Shown: one piece after another, positions 26,549-38,513 of the stretch
Numbering within the stretch: the first letter of the stretch is position 1
Layout of the letters: the number at the start of each line of letters is the position of its first letter
The notes under the pieces: model-generated
Told to the model about the DNA's origin: nothing
Database searches by the model: none
The model's input: the letters and a program-made list of their open reading frames with translations, nothing else
DNA from: Myxococcales bacterium
GTDB lineage: Bacteria > Myxococcota_A > Polyangia > Palsa-1104
DNA: 64,000 bases
Direction of reading: 5' to 3'
NCBI GenBank assembly: GCA_028287105.1
Contig: JAQBQH010000334.1
Location: 1-64,000, forward strand
Made by a program: the position numbers and the translations under genes

Positions 26549-27960
26549 TGCCGCTCGGCGACGACATCCTCTTCGCGAGCGTGCGCGACCTGTCGGAGAA
26601 GCTGCGCAAGCGCGAGCTCAGCCCCGTCGAGCTGACCGATGCCTACCTCGAGCGCGCCGACTCGACGGGCGCCGCGATCAACGCCTACGCGACGGTGACG
26701 CGCGATCTGGCGCGCGCGCAGGCGAAGAAGGCCGAGCAGGAGATCAGCGCCGGCTTCTGGCGTGGCCCGCTCCACGGCATGCCCTACGCGGCCAAGGATC
26801 TGCTCGCCGTGCGCTGGTACCCGACGACCTGGGGCGCCGCGCCGCTGCGCGCGCAGAAGCTCGCCTACGACGCCACCGTCATCCAGAAGCTGACCGACGC
26901 CGGCGCGGTGCTGCTCGGCAAGTCCGCCATGGTCGAGCTGGCCGGCGGCCTCGGCTATCGCTTCCCCTCGGCCTCAGCGACGGGAGCCGCCAAGAATCCA
27001 TGGAACCCGTCGCGCTGGACCTGCGGCTCGTCGTCGGGCTCGGCGGCCATCGTCTCGGCCGGGCTGGCGCCGTTCGCCATCGGCTCCGAGACCTGGGGCT
27101 CGATCCTCTGCCCGTCGTCGCACTGCGGCGTCAGCGGGCTCAGGCCCACCTACGGGCGCGTCAGCCGCCACGGCGCCATGGCGCTCTCCTACACGCTCGA
27201 CAAGATCGGCCCGCTCGCGCGCACCGCCGAGGACTGCGCGCTGGTCCTGCAGGTGCTCGCCGGCCACGACCCCGCCGACGAGGGCTCCTTGCCGCAAGGC
27301 GAAGCGCAGTTCGTCTGGCCGCCGCACGAAAAGCCGTCGCCTTCGCGGCTGCGCATCGGCTGGGTCACGCAACAGGGCAAGGGTGGACCGCCCGCCGTCG
27401 AGGCGGCGTGCAGGGCGGCGCTCGAGCTCTTGCGCAAACAGGGCGCCAGCGTCGAGCCGGTCGCCATCCCCGACGGTGCCTGGGTCCCGGCGACGACCGT
27501 GATCCTCTATGCCGAGGCGGGGTCGGCGCTGCGGCCGCTCATCCGCTCGGGCCAGGTGGGCGAGCTGGTCGACCCCGCGGCCAAGCTGGGCGGCTACCTC
27601 TACGAGACGATCCCTGCCGCCGATTTCGAGACGGCGCAGCGGGTGCGGCTGGTGGCGCAGAAGAAGATGGACGTGCTGTTTCAGCGCTTCGACGTGCTGG
27701 CCGGCCCGTCGGTGGGCGAGCCGGCGTGGGCGCTCGACCAGAACCTCGACACGGTCGCCGACCTGCCCGACCCGCTCGGCGCGCTCGGCAACTTGTGCGG
27801 CCTCCCTGCCATCAGCGTTCCCTGCGGCTTCACCGCCGACAAGCTGCCTATTGGCATCCAGTTCGTCGGCCGCGCGCTCGACGACGCCGCCTGTGTCACG
27901 ACCGCCATGCACCTGCAGGCCGCCACCGACTGGCACAAGCGCCGCCCACCGGCGCTCTAG
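26548..27960 (+). CDS. Amidase-signature family hydrolase
   Basis: A 470-residue amidase (GatA/AtzE class). The Ser-cisSer-Lys triad is visible: K83 in AAKD, the SSSGS stretch at 161-165 and the nucleophile S185 in GSETWGSI. The motif has Trp where most members have Gly. It has no signal peptide of its own. GTG 26548 is coupled to the upstream Tat-signal gene by a 1-bp overlap. It hydrolyses an unknown amide; the pairing suggests a periplasmic substrate. It is convergent with the lipoprotein gene, only 1 bp apart. Confidence 0.9.
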   Translation: MPLGDDILFASVRDLSEKLRKRELSPVELTDAYLERADSTGAAINAYATVTRDLARAQAKKAEQEISAGFWRGPLHGMPYAAKDLLAVRWYPTTWGAAPLRAQKLAYDATVIQKLTDAGAVLLGKSAMVELAGGLGYRFPSASATGAAKNPWNPSRWTCGSSSGSAAIVSAGLAPFAIGSETWGSILCPSSHCGVSGLRPTYGRVSRHGAMALSYTLDKIGPLARTAEDCALVLQVLAGHDPADEGSLPQGEAQFVWPPHEKPSPSRLRIGWVTQQGKGGPPAVEAACRAALELLRKQGASVEPVAIPDGAWVPATTVILYAEAGSALRPLIRSGQVGELVDPAAKLGGYLYETIPAADFETAQRVRLVAQKKMDVLFQRFDVLAGPSVGEPAWALDQNLDTVADLPDPLGALGNLCGLPAISVPCGFTADKLPIGIQFVGRALDDAACVTTAMHLQAATDWHKRRPPAL

Positions 27961-27961
27961 C

Positions 27962-29140
27962 TCAAGGGCAGGGTTGCGCGAAGGCGAAGAGGCCCGGATC
28001 CATCCCTGCGACGGTCCAGGAGAACGCGACACGCGGGCGCCCCGAGGCATCGAGCGCCAGGCGCCCGCTACTTCCCGTCGACGGCGCCAGCTGCGTGATG
28101 GTCGACTGCGTCCAGCTTCCCGTCGCGTTCGTCGCGTACACGAGTGACTGCGACGTCGCCAACAAGAGATGCATGTGGTCGCCGGCGTCGAAGAGGAAGT
28201 CGTAGGCGCCGCTCATGACGAAGGGCAGCGTCTCCTGTTGCCACGCGCCCTGCTCGTACCACCAGTGCAGGGGGCCGCTCGCGCTCGGGTGCAGGAGGTG
28301 TGGTCGGCCGCTGCGGTCGACCGCGCTGTTCACGCCCCACACGTTCGGCGGAAAGGCGATCGCCTGCCAGCGGCCGCCGGCGTTGCTGGCCCAATAGTTC
28401 GTCTCGACCTGGGTCTGGGCGTCGTTGCCGGTAAAGAACAGATGCAGCGCGCCGCTCGGATCGCCGAGGAGCGCCCACGGCGAGGACTGCCGCTGGTCGC
28501 CGACGGTGGTGAGCGTCCAGGAGCCGCCGGCGTCGGTGCCGTAGTAGAGCTGGCCGCCCGCGCGGAACGCGACGTCCGCATGGCCGGCGGCATCGAAGGT
28601 CGCGAGCGGCGCGTCGCCGCCCGAGTCATAGCCGAACGCGACCGGATCGCGCTGCCAGCCTCTGGCATCCTCGTACAGGCGCACGATTCCTTCACCCGGC
28701 TCGCTCATGAACACGGTCGGCGTGCCGTCGGAGGCGACGGCGATCGACGCCGCGTTTGCCTGCAGCGGCAGCGTCTCGGCCGCGAGCGGCGTCGCCGCGC
28801 CGACGTGACGCCACGCCGACTCGCCGGCGTTGGCGACGCCCTGACCGAGATAGAGGAGATGCAGCGTGCCGTCGGCGGCGCGCGCGAACTGCGGGTGATG
28901 GCCCTGCCGCGGCACCTGTGTGAACAGCCAGCCATGTTCGCAGGTCGCGGTGGGCGCGCTGATCTGATCGAAATTGGCGGGCGGTGGCGTGAACGTGGGC
29001 CCGAGGTCGGGCGCGGCGCGGTTCGAGCTGCCGCCGCAGCCGCCCAGGGCCACGAGAGAAGCGACGAGAGGTATCAGGAAGGGGCGTCGAAGGAGCGTAG
29101 CCAGCACGGCGGAGAACATTCCACCGCCGGGTAGCAACAT
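27962..29140 (-). CDS. Lipoprotein, probable beta-propeller
   Basis: A 392-residue secreted protein. Signal peptide with lipobox VALGGC at about residue 35 from ATG 29140; the alternative ATG 29119 gives a shorter, more standard signal peptide and may be the true start. The mature part is rich in short strands with repeated motifs ([48 protein letters not shown]) spaced about 45-60 residues, which fits the blades of a propeller, as in BNR or sialidase-like proteins. Ligand unknown. Confidence 0.75.
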   Translation of the reverse strand: MLLPGGGMFSAVLATLLRRPFLIPLVASLVALGGCGGSSNRAAPDLGPTFTPPPANFDQISAPTATCEHGWLFTQVPRQGHHPQFARAADGTLHLLYLGQGVANAGESAWRHVGAATPLAAETLPLQANAASIAVASDGTPTVFMSEPGEGIVRLYEDARGWQRDPVAFGYDSGGDAPLATFDAAGHADVAFRAGGQLYYGTDAGGSWTLTTVGDQRQSSPWALLGDPSGALHLFFTGNDAQTQVETNYWASNAGGRWQAIAFPPNVWGVNSAVDRSGRPHLLHPSASGPLHWWYEQGAWQQETLPFVMSGAYDFLFDAGDHMHLLLATSQSLVYATNATGSWTQSTITQLAPSTGSSGRLALDASGRPRVAFSWTVAGMDPGLFAFAQPCP

Positions 29141-29241
29141 GCGATCCAGAGCCGGCCGTCGATGTTTCGCGGACCTGCCCCGGCGCGGCGGACCGATGTG
29201 TCCTCTCAGACTACGGGACGGCCGGCTGGTCGTCCGGCCAG

Positions 29242-29784
29242 CTACTTCTTGGTCGCCTCGCCGCTCGGCGGCGTTGCGGCCTGGTTCTGCGCCGACGCCG
29301 GCGGATCCGGCTGCACCGCGGAGATGTTGCTCATCGACAGCTTCCAGTCCTTGCCGCGACGCACCATGGTCCCCGTGACGCGCATCGGCCGACGCACCGG
29401 CAGAGCGCCCGGCGGGACCTTGGGCGAGAACATGTAGTCGCCGATGTACCAGGCGGTGTCGCCGCTGTCGTCGGCCTTGATGACGATGGCGTTGCGCACG
29501 ATGCGGGCGCCCGAGGCCGCGTCCTTCTCGAGCTGCGTCCTGGCGGCGTCGGCGTCGCCAATCTTGGCCGAGACATACGGCCCGGCCCCGAAGAAGCTCT
29601 TGTCCAGGAACGACGCCGTGGCCTTGGCGTCATGGGCGTTCCAGGCCTCGTCGAATTTGTCGAGCGTCGCCTTGGCCGAGGCCGCCGCGTCCTTCGATTT
29701 GTCGCCGCCTTTGTTGCTTTCGCCCTTGTCCGCATGGGCCGCGCCGGCGACGAGAATTGCCAGCGCAAACGTCAGATTCCGCAT
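29242..29784 (-). CDS. Secreted NTF2/SnoaL-like protein
   Basis: A 180-residue protein with a signal peptide ([18 protein letters not shown]) and a Lys/Asp/Ser-rich linker. Then a cone-shaped alpha+beta domain of the SnoaL/DUF4440 type: [27 protein letters not shown] and a final strand [16 protein letters not shown] precedes ATG 29784. Members bind small ligands or are enzymes; no catalytic residue can be assigned. Divergent from gyrA. Confidence 0.75.
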   Translation of the reverse strand: MRNLTFALAILVAGAAHADKGESNKGGDKSKDAAASAKATLDKFDEAWNAHDAKATASFLDKSFFGAGPYVSAKIGDADAARTQLEKDAASGARIVRNAIVIKADDSGDTAWYIGDYMFSPKVPPGALPVRRPMRVTGTMVRRGKDWKLSMSNISAVQPDPPASAQNQAATPPSGEATKK

Positions 29785-29844
29785 GGTCCCTCCAAAGTGA
29801 TCGAAGCGGCCGACCATACCCTAAAATGTGCTAGAACGCTGCGC

Positions 29845-32527
<2,683 letters not shown>

Positions 32528-32538
<11 letters not shown>

Positions 32539-33817
32539 CCGCGAGCGCTCGCGGGCGCTGTTCGAGGAGGCGAAGCAGCGCATCCCGGGCGGCGTCAACT
32601 CGCCGGTGCGCGCCTTTCGCGGCGTCGGCGGCGATCCGGTCTTCTTCGCGCGCGGCAAGGGCGCCTACCTCTACGACGTCGACGGTAACGAGTACGTCGA
32701 CTACGTCGGCAGCTGGGGGCCGCTCATCGTCGGCCACGCCCACGAGGAGATCCTCGACGCCATCGCCAAGGCGGCGGCCGAGGGGACCAGCTTCGGCGCC
32801 CCGACCGAGCGCGAGGTGCTATTCGCCGACGAGCTGTGCCGCGCGGTGCCGTCGATGGAGATGGTGCGCCTGGTCTCGTCCGGGACCGAAGCGACGATGG
32901 CGGCGCTGCGCGTGGCGCGTGGCTTTACCAAGCGCGACAAGATCGTCAAGATCGACGGCGGCTATCACGGCGCCTCCGACACGCTGCTCGTCGCGGGCGG
33001 CTCGGGCATCGCGACGCTCGGCATCCCCGGATCCGCCGGCGTCACCGCCGGCACCGCCGCCGATACGCTCACCGTGGCGTGGAACGACGAAGCGGCCATG
33101 CGCGCGCTCTTCGCCGCCAACGACGGGCAGATCGCCGCCGTCATCGTCGAGCCCATCTGCGGCAACATCGGCTGCGTCCCGCCGGCCAGGGGCTACCTCG
33201 AGGCGCTGCGCGAGATCACGCGCGCGGCCGGCGCGGTGCTCATCTTCGACGAGGTCATGACCGGATTCCGCGTCGCCTTCGGCGGCGCCCAGGCGCGCTA
33301 CGGCGTCCAGCCCGACATGACCACGCTCGGCAAGATCGTCGGCGGCGGGCTGCCCGTCGGTGCCTACGGCGGCCGTCGCGACATCATGAGCATGGTCGCC
33401 CCGCTCGGCCCCGTCTACCAGGCGGGCACGCTCTCGGGAAACCCGCTCGCCGTCGCCGCCGGCCGCAAGATGCTCGAGCTCTGCGGACGGCCCGGCACCT
33501 ACGAGACGCTCGAGCGCTCGTCGGCGGCGCTCGTCGACGGCCTCGGCGCGCTCGCGGCCAAGAAGGGCCTCGCGCTCACCTCGAACCGCGTCGGCTCCAT
33601 GTTCACCGGCTTCTTCAGCGACGCCGCCGTGACCGACTACGCCAGCGCCAAGAAGTCCGACACCGCGCGCTTCGGCAAGTTCTTCCACGCCATGCTCGAC
33701 GGCGGCATCTACCTGGCGCCGTCGCAGTTCGAAGCGGCCTTCGTCTCGACCGCGCACGACCAGCGCGCCATCGACCGCACGCTCGACGCCGCCGCCCGCG
33801 CCTTCGCCGCGTTATAG
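32528..33817 (+). CDS. hemL: Glutamate-1-semialdehyde 2,1-aminomutase
   Basis: HemL makes 5-aminolevulinate for haem in the C5 pathway. The protein (429 aa) starts with [21 protein letters not shown], has [15 protein letters not shown], the PMP-binding DEVMTGFR and the Schiff-base lysine K269 in [13 protein letters not shown] 32528 lies inside the last codons of gyrA. The link with gyrA is not usual and looks like simple crowding. Confidence 0.96.
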
Positions 33818-33819
33818 CG

Positions 33820-35328
33820 GTGTCCAGGCGGGCGCTCACGCTGGTCGTCGCGCTGGTGGTGGCCGCGGTATGGGTGCCGTCCTTGCGCAACGGCTTCGTG
33901 TGGGACGATCAGTACGACATCATCCGCTCCGATCGCCTGCATCACGCGCGCGCCATCGGCGACGTCTTCTTGCACCACGCGATGTGGTCGGCGGACCAGC
34001 CCGAGACCGCGATCGCGACCTATCGCCCGCTGGCGCTGGCCACGCTCGCCGTCGACTATCAGGTCTGGAAGCTGCGGCCCGCCGGCTATCACGCCACCAA
34101 CGTCCTCTTGCACGTGCTGGCGACACTCGCCGTGCTGCTCGCGCTCTCGGTCCTCGTCGCTGATTTTCGTTGGGCGGCGGCGCTCGCGCTCCTGTTCGCG
34201 CTGCACCCGGCCAACGCCGAGGCGGTGGCGTGGATCAACGGCCGCTCCGAGATGCTGGCGCTCGGGTTCGGCGCGCTCGCCGTGTGGGCGGCGGCGACCC
34301 GCCGCTTCGTCGTCCTCGGGGTCGCGCTCCTGGCGGCGCTCCTCGGCAAGGAGACTGCTGCGCTTTTCATCCCGGTCACGCTCGCCGTCACGTTCGTGCT
34401 GCGCGGTGAGGGTCGGGATCGACGCGCCATGGTACCGGCGCTCTGCGCGGCAATCGTGGCCGCGGCTGCCTACGCCGGGCTGCGCGGCTACGCCCTCGGG
34501 CACACCGCGCTGCCGTCGCACGCCGGTGCGGTGGCCACGCTCGGCCCGGTCTGGTCGCGCGCGACGTTCGCGGCGCTGGTGCCGTGGCGCTCGGGCCCCA
34601 TCGAGCTGTCGACGTGGCTCGCCTCGCTCTCGACGGGCGCCCGCGTCGCCTGGGCCTTCGGCGGCGCGCTCCTCGCGGCGCTGGCGCTGACCCTGGCCGC
34701 CCGCCGTCGCTGGCTGCCGGCCATCGGCCTCGGCTGGTGGCTCCTCGCCATCGCCCCCACCGCCGCCATCGCCGCGCTCGACTATCCCTGGCCGGGGCTC
34801 GCCCGCTGGCTCTACATCGGGCTGCCCGGCCTCCTCCTCGTCGTCTACGCCGCGGCACGCCGCCTCCCCGAGCGCGTCCGCTTGGCCGCCTTCACCGTCG
34901 CTGCCATGCTCTTCGCCTTTGCCAGCCAGCGCGCCATCGCCGCCTGGCACGACGACGAGGCGCTCTACTCCGCCATGACCTCGGAGTCGCCCGACGACGC
35001 CTGGGCCTGGCGCGCGCTCGGCACGGTGCGCCTCGCGCAGGCGCGCTACACCGACGCCGCCGACTGCTTCCACAGCGCCGCCCGCTTCGATCGCACCGAG
35101 GAGATCCACGCCGCCTTCGCGCTCGAAGCCTACGCCTGGACCTTCCTCGACCGCTGCGACGAAGCGAGCGCCCAGTTCCACGCGCACCCGGTGACACCCG
35201 CGTTGAAATCCGAAGACTTCGACGTCGCCGAGGCGGCCTGTCGCAAACGGTTGACCGCAAAGACGCGGCGTGTTAAGAGCGCGCACGCCAACGAAGAAAT
35301 CGGAGCTGCCGCATCGACAAAAAGATGA
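33820..35328 (+). CDS. GT-C membrane protein (TMTC-like) with C-terminal TPRs
   Basis: A 502-residue membrane protein with about ten hydrophobic segments and a C-terminal soluble part with one or two tetratricopeptide-like repeats (DAWAWRALGTVRLAQARYTDAADCF). The N-terminal loop NGFVWDDQYDI, with the Asp pair expected in GT-C glycosyltransferases, and YRPLALATLAVDYQVW followed by HPANAEAVAWINGRSE are typical of TMTC-like mannosyltransferases. It probably moves a sugar from a polyprenyl phosphate to a protein or lipid outside the membrane. GTG 33820 is 2 nt after the hemL stop; the end overlaps atpZ. Confidence 0.78.
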   Translation: MSRRALTLVVALVVAAVWVPSLRNGFVWDDQYDIIRSDRLHHARAIGDVFLHHAMWSADQPETAIATYRPLALATLAVDYQVWKLRPAGYHATNVLLHVLATLAVLLALSVLVADFRWAAALALLFALHPANAEAVAWINGRSEMLALGFGALAVWAAATRRFVVLGVALLAALLGKETAALFIPVTLAVTFVLRGEGRDRRAMVPALCAAIVAAAAYAGLRGYALGHTALPSHAGAVATLGPVWSRATFAALVPWRSGPIELSTWLASLSTGARVAWAFGGALLAALALTLAARRRWLPAIGLGWWLLAIAPTAAIAALDYPWPGLARWLYIGLPGLLLVVYAAARRLPERVRLAAFTVAAMLFAFASQRAIAAWHDDEALYSAMTSESPDDAWAWRALGTVRLAQARYTDAADCFHSAARFDRTEEIHAAFALEAYAWTFLDRCDEASAQFHAHPVTPALKSEDFDVAEAACRKRLTAKTRRVKSAHANEEIGAAASTKR

Positions 35329-35531
35329 TCCAGGTGATGGGGACCTACAGCTACATCGGCATCTTTCTCGGTGTGGCGATCTGCCTCGGATTCTTTGCCG
35401 GGCGATGGGCCGACAATCGCTGGCACACGGCGCCCTGGCTGCAGCTGGTGGGGCTCGGCATCGGGCTGGCGGCCGGCGGGCGGGAACTTTATAGATTGAG
35501 CAAGAAAGCGCTGAGAGAAGAGGAACGCTAG
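35325..35531 (+). CDS. AtpZ/AtpI-type small ATP synthase assembly protein
   Basis: A 68-residue protein with two helices: YSYIGIFLGVAICLGFFAGRWADN and LQLVGLGIGLAAGGRELYRL. The GRWADN motif in the first helix is typical of AtpZ, a Mg/Ca-related or assembly protein of FoF1 operons. ATG 35325 overlaps the stop of the GT-C gene (ATGA). It opens the Fo cluster. Confidence 0.85.
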   Translation: MIQVMGTYSYIGIFLGVAICLGFFAGRWADNRWHTAPWLQLVGLGIGLAAGGRELYRLSKKALREEER

Positions 35532-35532
35532 A

Positions 35533-35919
35533 GTGGGCTTGAAACACCTCATCGCCGTCGAGAAGTGGACGCTGCTGCTGGCCGCCGTCGTGCTGGCCGG
35601 CGGCATGATCCTGCTCGGCCGCCATGCGGCGTTTTCACTCGGCGTCGGCGCCTCGCTGTCGACCCTCAACGCCATGTCGATCCGCCGCATCGCCGGCAAG
35701 CTCGGCCCCGTCCTGCAGCAGAAGCCCGGCCTGACGGTCCTCCTCTTCAACCTCAAGATGGGCCTGCTGGTCGCGCTCATCTACGCCGCCATCCGCTGGC
35801 TGCACGTCGACGCGGTCCCGTTTCTCGTCGGCATCTCGCTCTTGCCGGCCGCCATTTTCGTCGTATTCGTTCAGTACTCGCTGACGCCGCCCAAGGGCGA
35901 CGAGGAGACTCATGGGTGA
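35533..35919 (+). CDS. atpI: ATP synthase subunit I (assembly factor)
   Basis: A 128-residue membrane protein with four hydrophobic segments (KWTLLLAAVVLAGGMILLG, AFSLGVGASLSTLNAM, LLFNLKMGLLVALIYAAI, VPFLVGISLLPAAIFVVFV). AtpI helps to assemble the c-ring. The context (AtpZ before, AtpB after) supports the call more than the sequence. GTG 35533 follows the previous stop by 1 nt; the end overlaps atpB by 8 bp. Confidence 0.82.
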   Translation: MGLKHLIAVEKWTLLLAAVVLAGGMILLGRHAAFSLGVGASLSTLNAMSIRRIAGKLGPVLQQKPGLTVLLFNLKMGLLVALIYAAIRWLHVDAVPFLVGISLLPAAIFVVFVQYSLTPPKGDEETHG

Positions 35920-36712
35920 GGAGACCACCTGGTTCGACCTCCTTCCGGGAGTGAAGAACCTGGAGCATTTCGCCAAGCACTACCTGGCCCGTACGCAGGC
36001 GGGCGTGCAGGCGTTCCCGTCGGCGTTCTCGCTCACCCACGTCTTCGCGGTCTTGATGGTGCTCTTGTTCGTCACCATCGGCGCGCTGGCCTACCGGTCG
36101 GAGGTGTCGAAGGGCGGCGAGAAGGCGATCGTTCCGCCGCCGAAGCTGACGCTGCGCAACCTGTTCGAGATGATCACCGAGGCCGTCCTCGGCATCGCCG
36201 AGCCGGTCATGGGCCCCGAGAACGCGCGCCGCTTTCTTCCGCTCATCGGGACCTTCGCCTTCTTCATCTTCTTCTCGAACATACTGGCGCTCATCCCCGG
36301 GTTCGCGCCGCCGACGGCGACGCTGAAGACCAACGTGGCGCTGGCGCTGACCGTGTTCGTGATGACCCACGTCTACGGCATCGCCGCCAGCGGGCTCGGC
36401 TACTTCAAGCAGTTCCTCGGCCACGCCCCGATCTACATGGCGCCGTTCATGATCCCGATCGAGATCGTGTCGCACCTGGCGCGGCCGCTGTCGCTGTCCT
36501 TGCGCCTCCTCGGCAACATCGCCGCCGATCACAAGGTGGTCTCGGCGTTCTTCTTCCTGGTGCCGTTCGTCGTTCCGGTTCCGTTCTTGATTCTGGGCGT
36601 GCTGGTCTCAATCATCCAGACGCTCGTGTTCTGCCTTCTGGCAATGGTCTATATCAGTAGTGCGGTGGCCCAGGATCACGGGGACGACCACGCGCACGAG
36701 AGTCACCACTAG
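35912..36712 (+). CDS. atpB: ATP synthase Fo subunit a
   Basis: Subunit a forms the ion half-channels beside the c-ring. The 266-residue protein has the essential Arg in RPLSLSLRLLGNIAADH and helices of the usual order, with ENARRFLPLIGTFAFFIFFSN at the third. The end is His/Asp-rich (DHGDDHAHESHH). It overlaps atpI by 8 bp. F1 subunits and subunit b are not in this window. Confidence 0.95.
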   Translation: MGEETTWFDLLPGVKNLEHFAKHYLARTQAGVQAFPSAFSLTHVFAVLMVLLFVTIGALAYRSEVSKGGEKAIVPPPKLTLRNLFEMITEAVLGIAEPVMGPENARRFLPLIGTFAFFIFFSNILALIPGFAPPTATLKTNVALALTVFVMTHVYGIAASGLGYFKQFLGHAPIYMAPFMIPIEIVSHLARPLSLSLRLLGNIAADHKVVSAFFFLVPFVVPVPFLILGVLVSIIQTLVFCLLAMVYISSAVAQDHGDDHAHESHH

Positions 36713-36730
36713 TTCTTTGGAGGAAATGTG

Positions 36731-37069
36731 ATGAACAAGCTCGGCAAGATTCTGGTCTCGGTCGGCGCGGCGATGGTCACCATGCTGGTGACGGCGGCTG
36801 CGTACGCGCAGGAAGCGGCGGGCCCGACGGCCTTCAACGATCGCGACAAGATCATCGGCCTGGCGGCGGGCCTCGGCATCGGCATCGCGGCCTTCGGCGG
36901 CGCCCTCGGTCAGGGTCGTGCGGCCGCGGCTGCGCTCGACGGTATCGCCCGCAACCCGGGCGCGTCGGACAAGATCTTCACCCCGATGATCCTTGGTCTC
37001 GCGCTCATCGAGTCGCTGGTCATCTACTCGCTGATCATCTCGATCCTGCTGCTCAACAAGATCCACTAG
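36731..37069 (+). CDS. atpE: ATP synthase Fo subunit c, with N-terminal signal extension
   Basis: Two-helix ring subunit. An extra N-terminal segment of about 26 residues (hydrophobic, ending AAAYAQE) precedes the mature protein, unlike the ~80-residue E. coli form; total 112. Helix 1 contains GALGQGRAAAAAL, the polar loop RNPGASD, helix 2 LALIESLVIYSLI. The ion-binding Glu is followed by Ser and, four residues on, Tyr; with the Gln in helix 1 this resembles the Na+-binding pattern (Q, ES, Y), though the usual Val before Glu is Leu. GGAGGAAA precedes ATG 36731. Confidence 0.93.
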   Translation: MNKLGKILVSVGAAMVTMLVTAAAYAQEAAGPTAFNDRDKIIGLAAGLGIGIAAFGGALGQGRAAAAALDGIARNPGASDKIFTPMILGLALIESLVIYSLIISILLLNKIH

Positions 37070-37087
37070 CCGGGCGCGCCACCCGGC
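37069..37087 (+). terminator. Hairpin at the end of the Fo cluster
   Basis: GCCGGG (37069-37074, starting at the last base of the atpE stop) can pair with CCCGGC (37082-37087) around a 7-base loop. It is followed by a pyrimidine-rich run (CTCCCCCCTCTTTC) about 10 nt later but no T-run, so a weak or Rho-assisted terminator is likely. Confidence 0.35.
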
Positions 37088-37146
37088 GCGCTTCGCTCCC
37101 CCCTCTTTCGCGTTTCGCGCGCAAGCGCCACCGCGTCGCGTCCGAG

Positions 37147-37206
37147 ACGCGGACGTATGCGGCAGCATGCGGACCCATGCGGACGAATGCGTACCCATGC
37201 GGAATA
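37147..37206. repeat. Six tandem 10-bp units with ATGCGG core
   Basis: Units read acgcggacgt, atgcggcagc, atgcggaccc, atgcggacga, atgcgtaccc, atgcggaata. Five share ATGCG at exactly 10-bp spacing (starts 37157, 37167, 37177, 37187, 37197). The block lies in the 167-bp gap between atpE and the protease gene, so the same DNA face repeats every helical turn. Each unit also contains an ATG. Confidence 0.75.
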
Positions 37207-37236
37207 GCCCCTTCGCCACGCGCGTTCGCTCGTGAC

Positions 37237-38481
37237 ATGCGCATCGCCGCGTTCTCGACCCTCCCTCTCGCATTGACCCTCTGCGTCGCCGTCTGCGCCG
37301 CCACACCTGCGCGCGCCGCGTCACCGACCGACGTCGCCGCCACCGTGTGCGACGGCAAGGGCGCCTTGCCGCTCGAGGTGGTCGGCAGCCGCCACTTCGT
37401 CGCGGTCGAGCTGAAGGGGCCGAAGGGCACCGAGACGGTCCGCTTCCACGTCGACTCGGGCGGCAACACCTTCGGCCTCCTCCTCGACGAGGCGGTCATG
37501 AAACGGCTCGGATTCGCCAAGGCCGAGGCGCTGCCGCGCACGCTGCGCATCGGCGGCCGCGAGCTCGCCGTACCTCGGGCAACGAAGTGGCTCGCGATGA
37601 AGTACGCCGACCCGCGCGGCGAGCAGCTCGCGAGCGGCCAGATCGGCGCCGGGTTCTTCGGCCACTTCCTCGTGTGCATCGATCCCGGCAAGGGACACAT
37701 CGCCTTCGCCAGGCCCGAGGCGCATCCCATCGACGACGACGGCCGCGGCCTCGCGCTCGAGCTTCCGCGCCTCGGCCCCACCAAAGCGCCCTACCCGTTC
37801 GTGCACGCCGAAGTCGGCGGGCAGAAGGTGCTGCTCCTCTTCGACACCGGCGCCACCACCAGCATGCTCGAGCGGAAGTACCTCGACGCCATCCACGGCG
37901 CGCACGCCGACTGGCCGCTGGTGCGCAACGCCGCCGGCGACGCCGACATGCTGGGCGGCCGCTTCCCCGAGCGGCTCCTCCGCGTCCCGTCGCTGACGGT
38001 GGGCGGCCGCGACCTCGGCGCCGCGCTCTTCGTCGAGCGTCCCGACGACACCTGGCCCAAGATGTTCGGCGTCGACGAAGCGCACGGCGCGCTCGCCAAC
38101 GACGTCCTCGGTAGCCAGCGCATGCTCATCGACTACAAGGGCGCGCACGTCTGGCTGTGGCCGTCGGGCCGCGCGCCCGACGCCTCCGCGTCGCTCACCC
38201 GCGTCGGGGTCGGCCTGCGCTACGGCGCCGACAAGTGCCCCGAGGTGCGGCTCGTCTCGAGCGGCAACGCGCCCGACGTCGCGGCGCGCCTCCAGCCCGG
38301 CGACGTCATCCTCGCGGTCGACGGCAAGAGCGTCTGCGACGGGCTGCACCACACCGCCGCGACCGCGCTCGCCGGCAAGGAGGGCCAGCCGAAGCAGCTG
38401 CGCATCCGCCGCGCCGGCGCCACCAGCGACGTCACCGTCACCGTCCGCGATCTGACGCGCCCGACGACCGCGGCGCCCTGA
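37237..38481 (+). CDS. Exported retropepsin-like aspartyl protease with PDZ domain
   Basis: A 414-residue protein with a signal peptide (MRIAAFSTLPLALTLCVAVC, cleavage near ARAAS). It has two pepsin-like half-sites, FHVDSGGNTF and LLFDTGATTSML; the second carries the canonical Asp-Thr-Gly. A C-terminal PDZ domain (about 320-405) shows LQPGDVILAVDGK. This is the layout of periplasmic retropepsin-like proteases of proteobacteria. ATG 37237 is preferred over 37177, which lies in the 10-bp repeat block. Confidence 0.85.
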   Translation: MRIAAFSTLPLALTLCVAVCAATPARAASPTDVAATVCDGKGALPLEVVGSRHFVAVELKGPKGTETVRFHVDSGGNTFGLLLDEAVMKRLGFAKAEALPRTLRIGGRELAVPRATKWLAMKYADPRGEQLASGQIGAGFFGHFLVCIDPGKGHIAFARPEAHPIDDDGRGLALELPRLGPTKAPYPFVHAEVGGQKVLLLFDTGATTSMLERKYLDAIHGAHADWPLVRNAAGDADMLGGRFPERLLRVPSLTVGGRDLGAALFVERPDDTWPKMFGVDEAHGALANDVLGSQRMLIDYKGAHVWLWPSGRAPDASASLTRVGVGLRYGADKCPEVRLVSSGNAPDVAARLQPGDVILAVDGKSVCDGLHHTAATALAGKEGQPKQLRIRRAGATSDVTVTVRDLTRPTTAAP

Positions 38482-38513
38482 CGCGCCCGACGGCCGCGGC
38501 GCCCTGACCCGCG

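Noticed and set aside
37177-37236. ATG 37177 as start of the aspartyl protease
   Set aside because: The 20 extra residues come from the 10-bp repeat block; the signal peptide begins exactly at ATG 37237.
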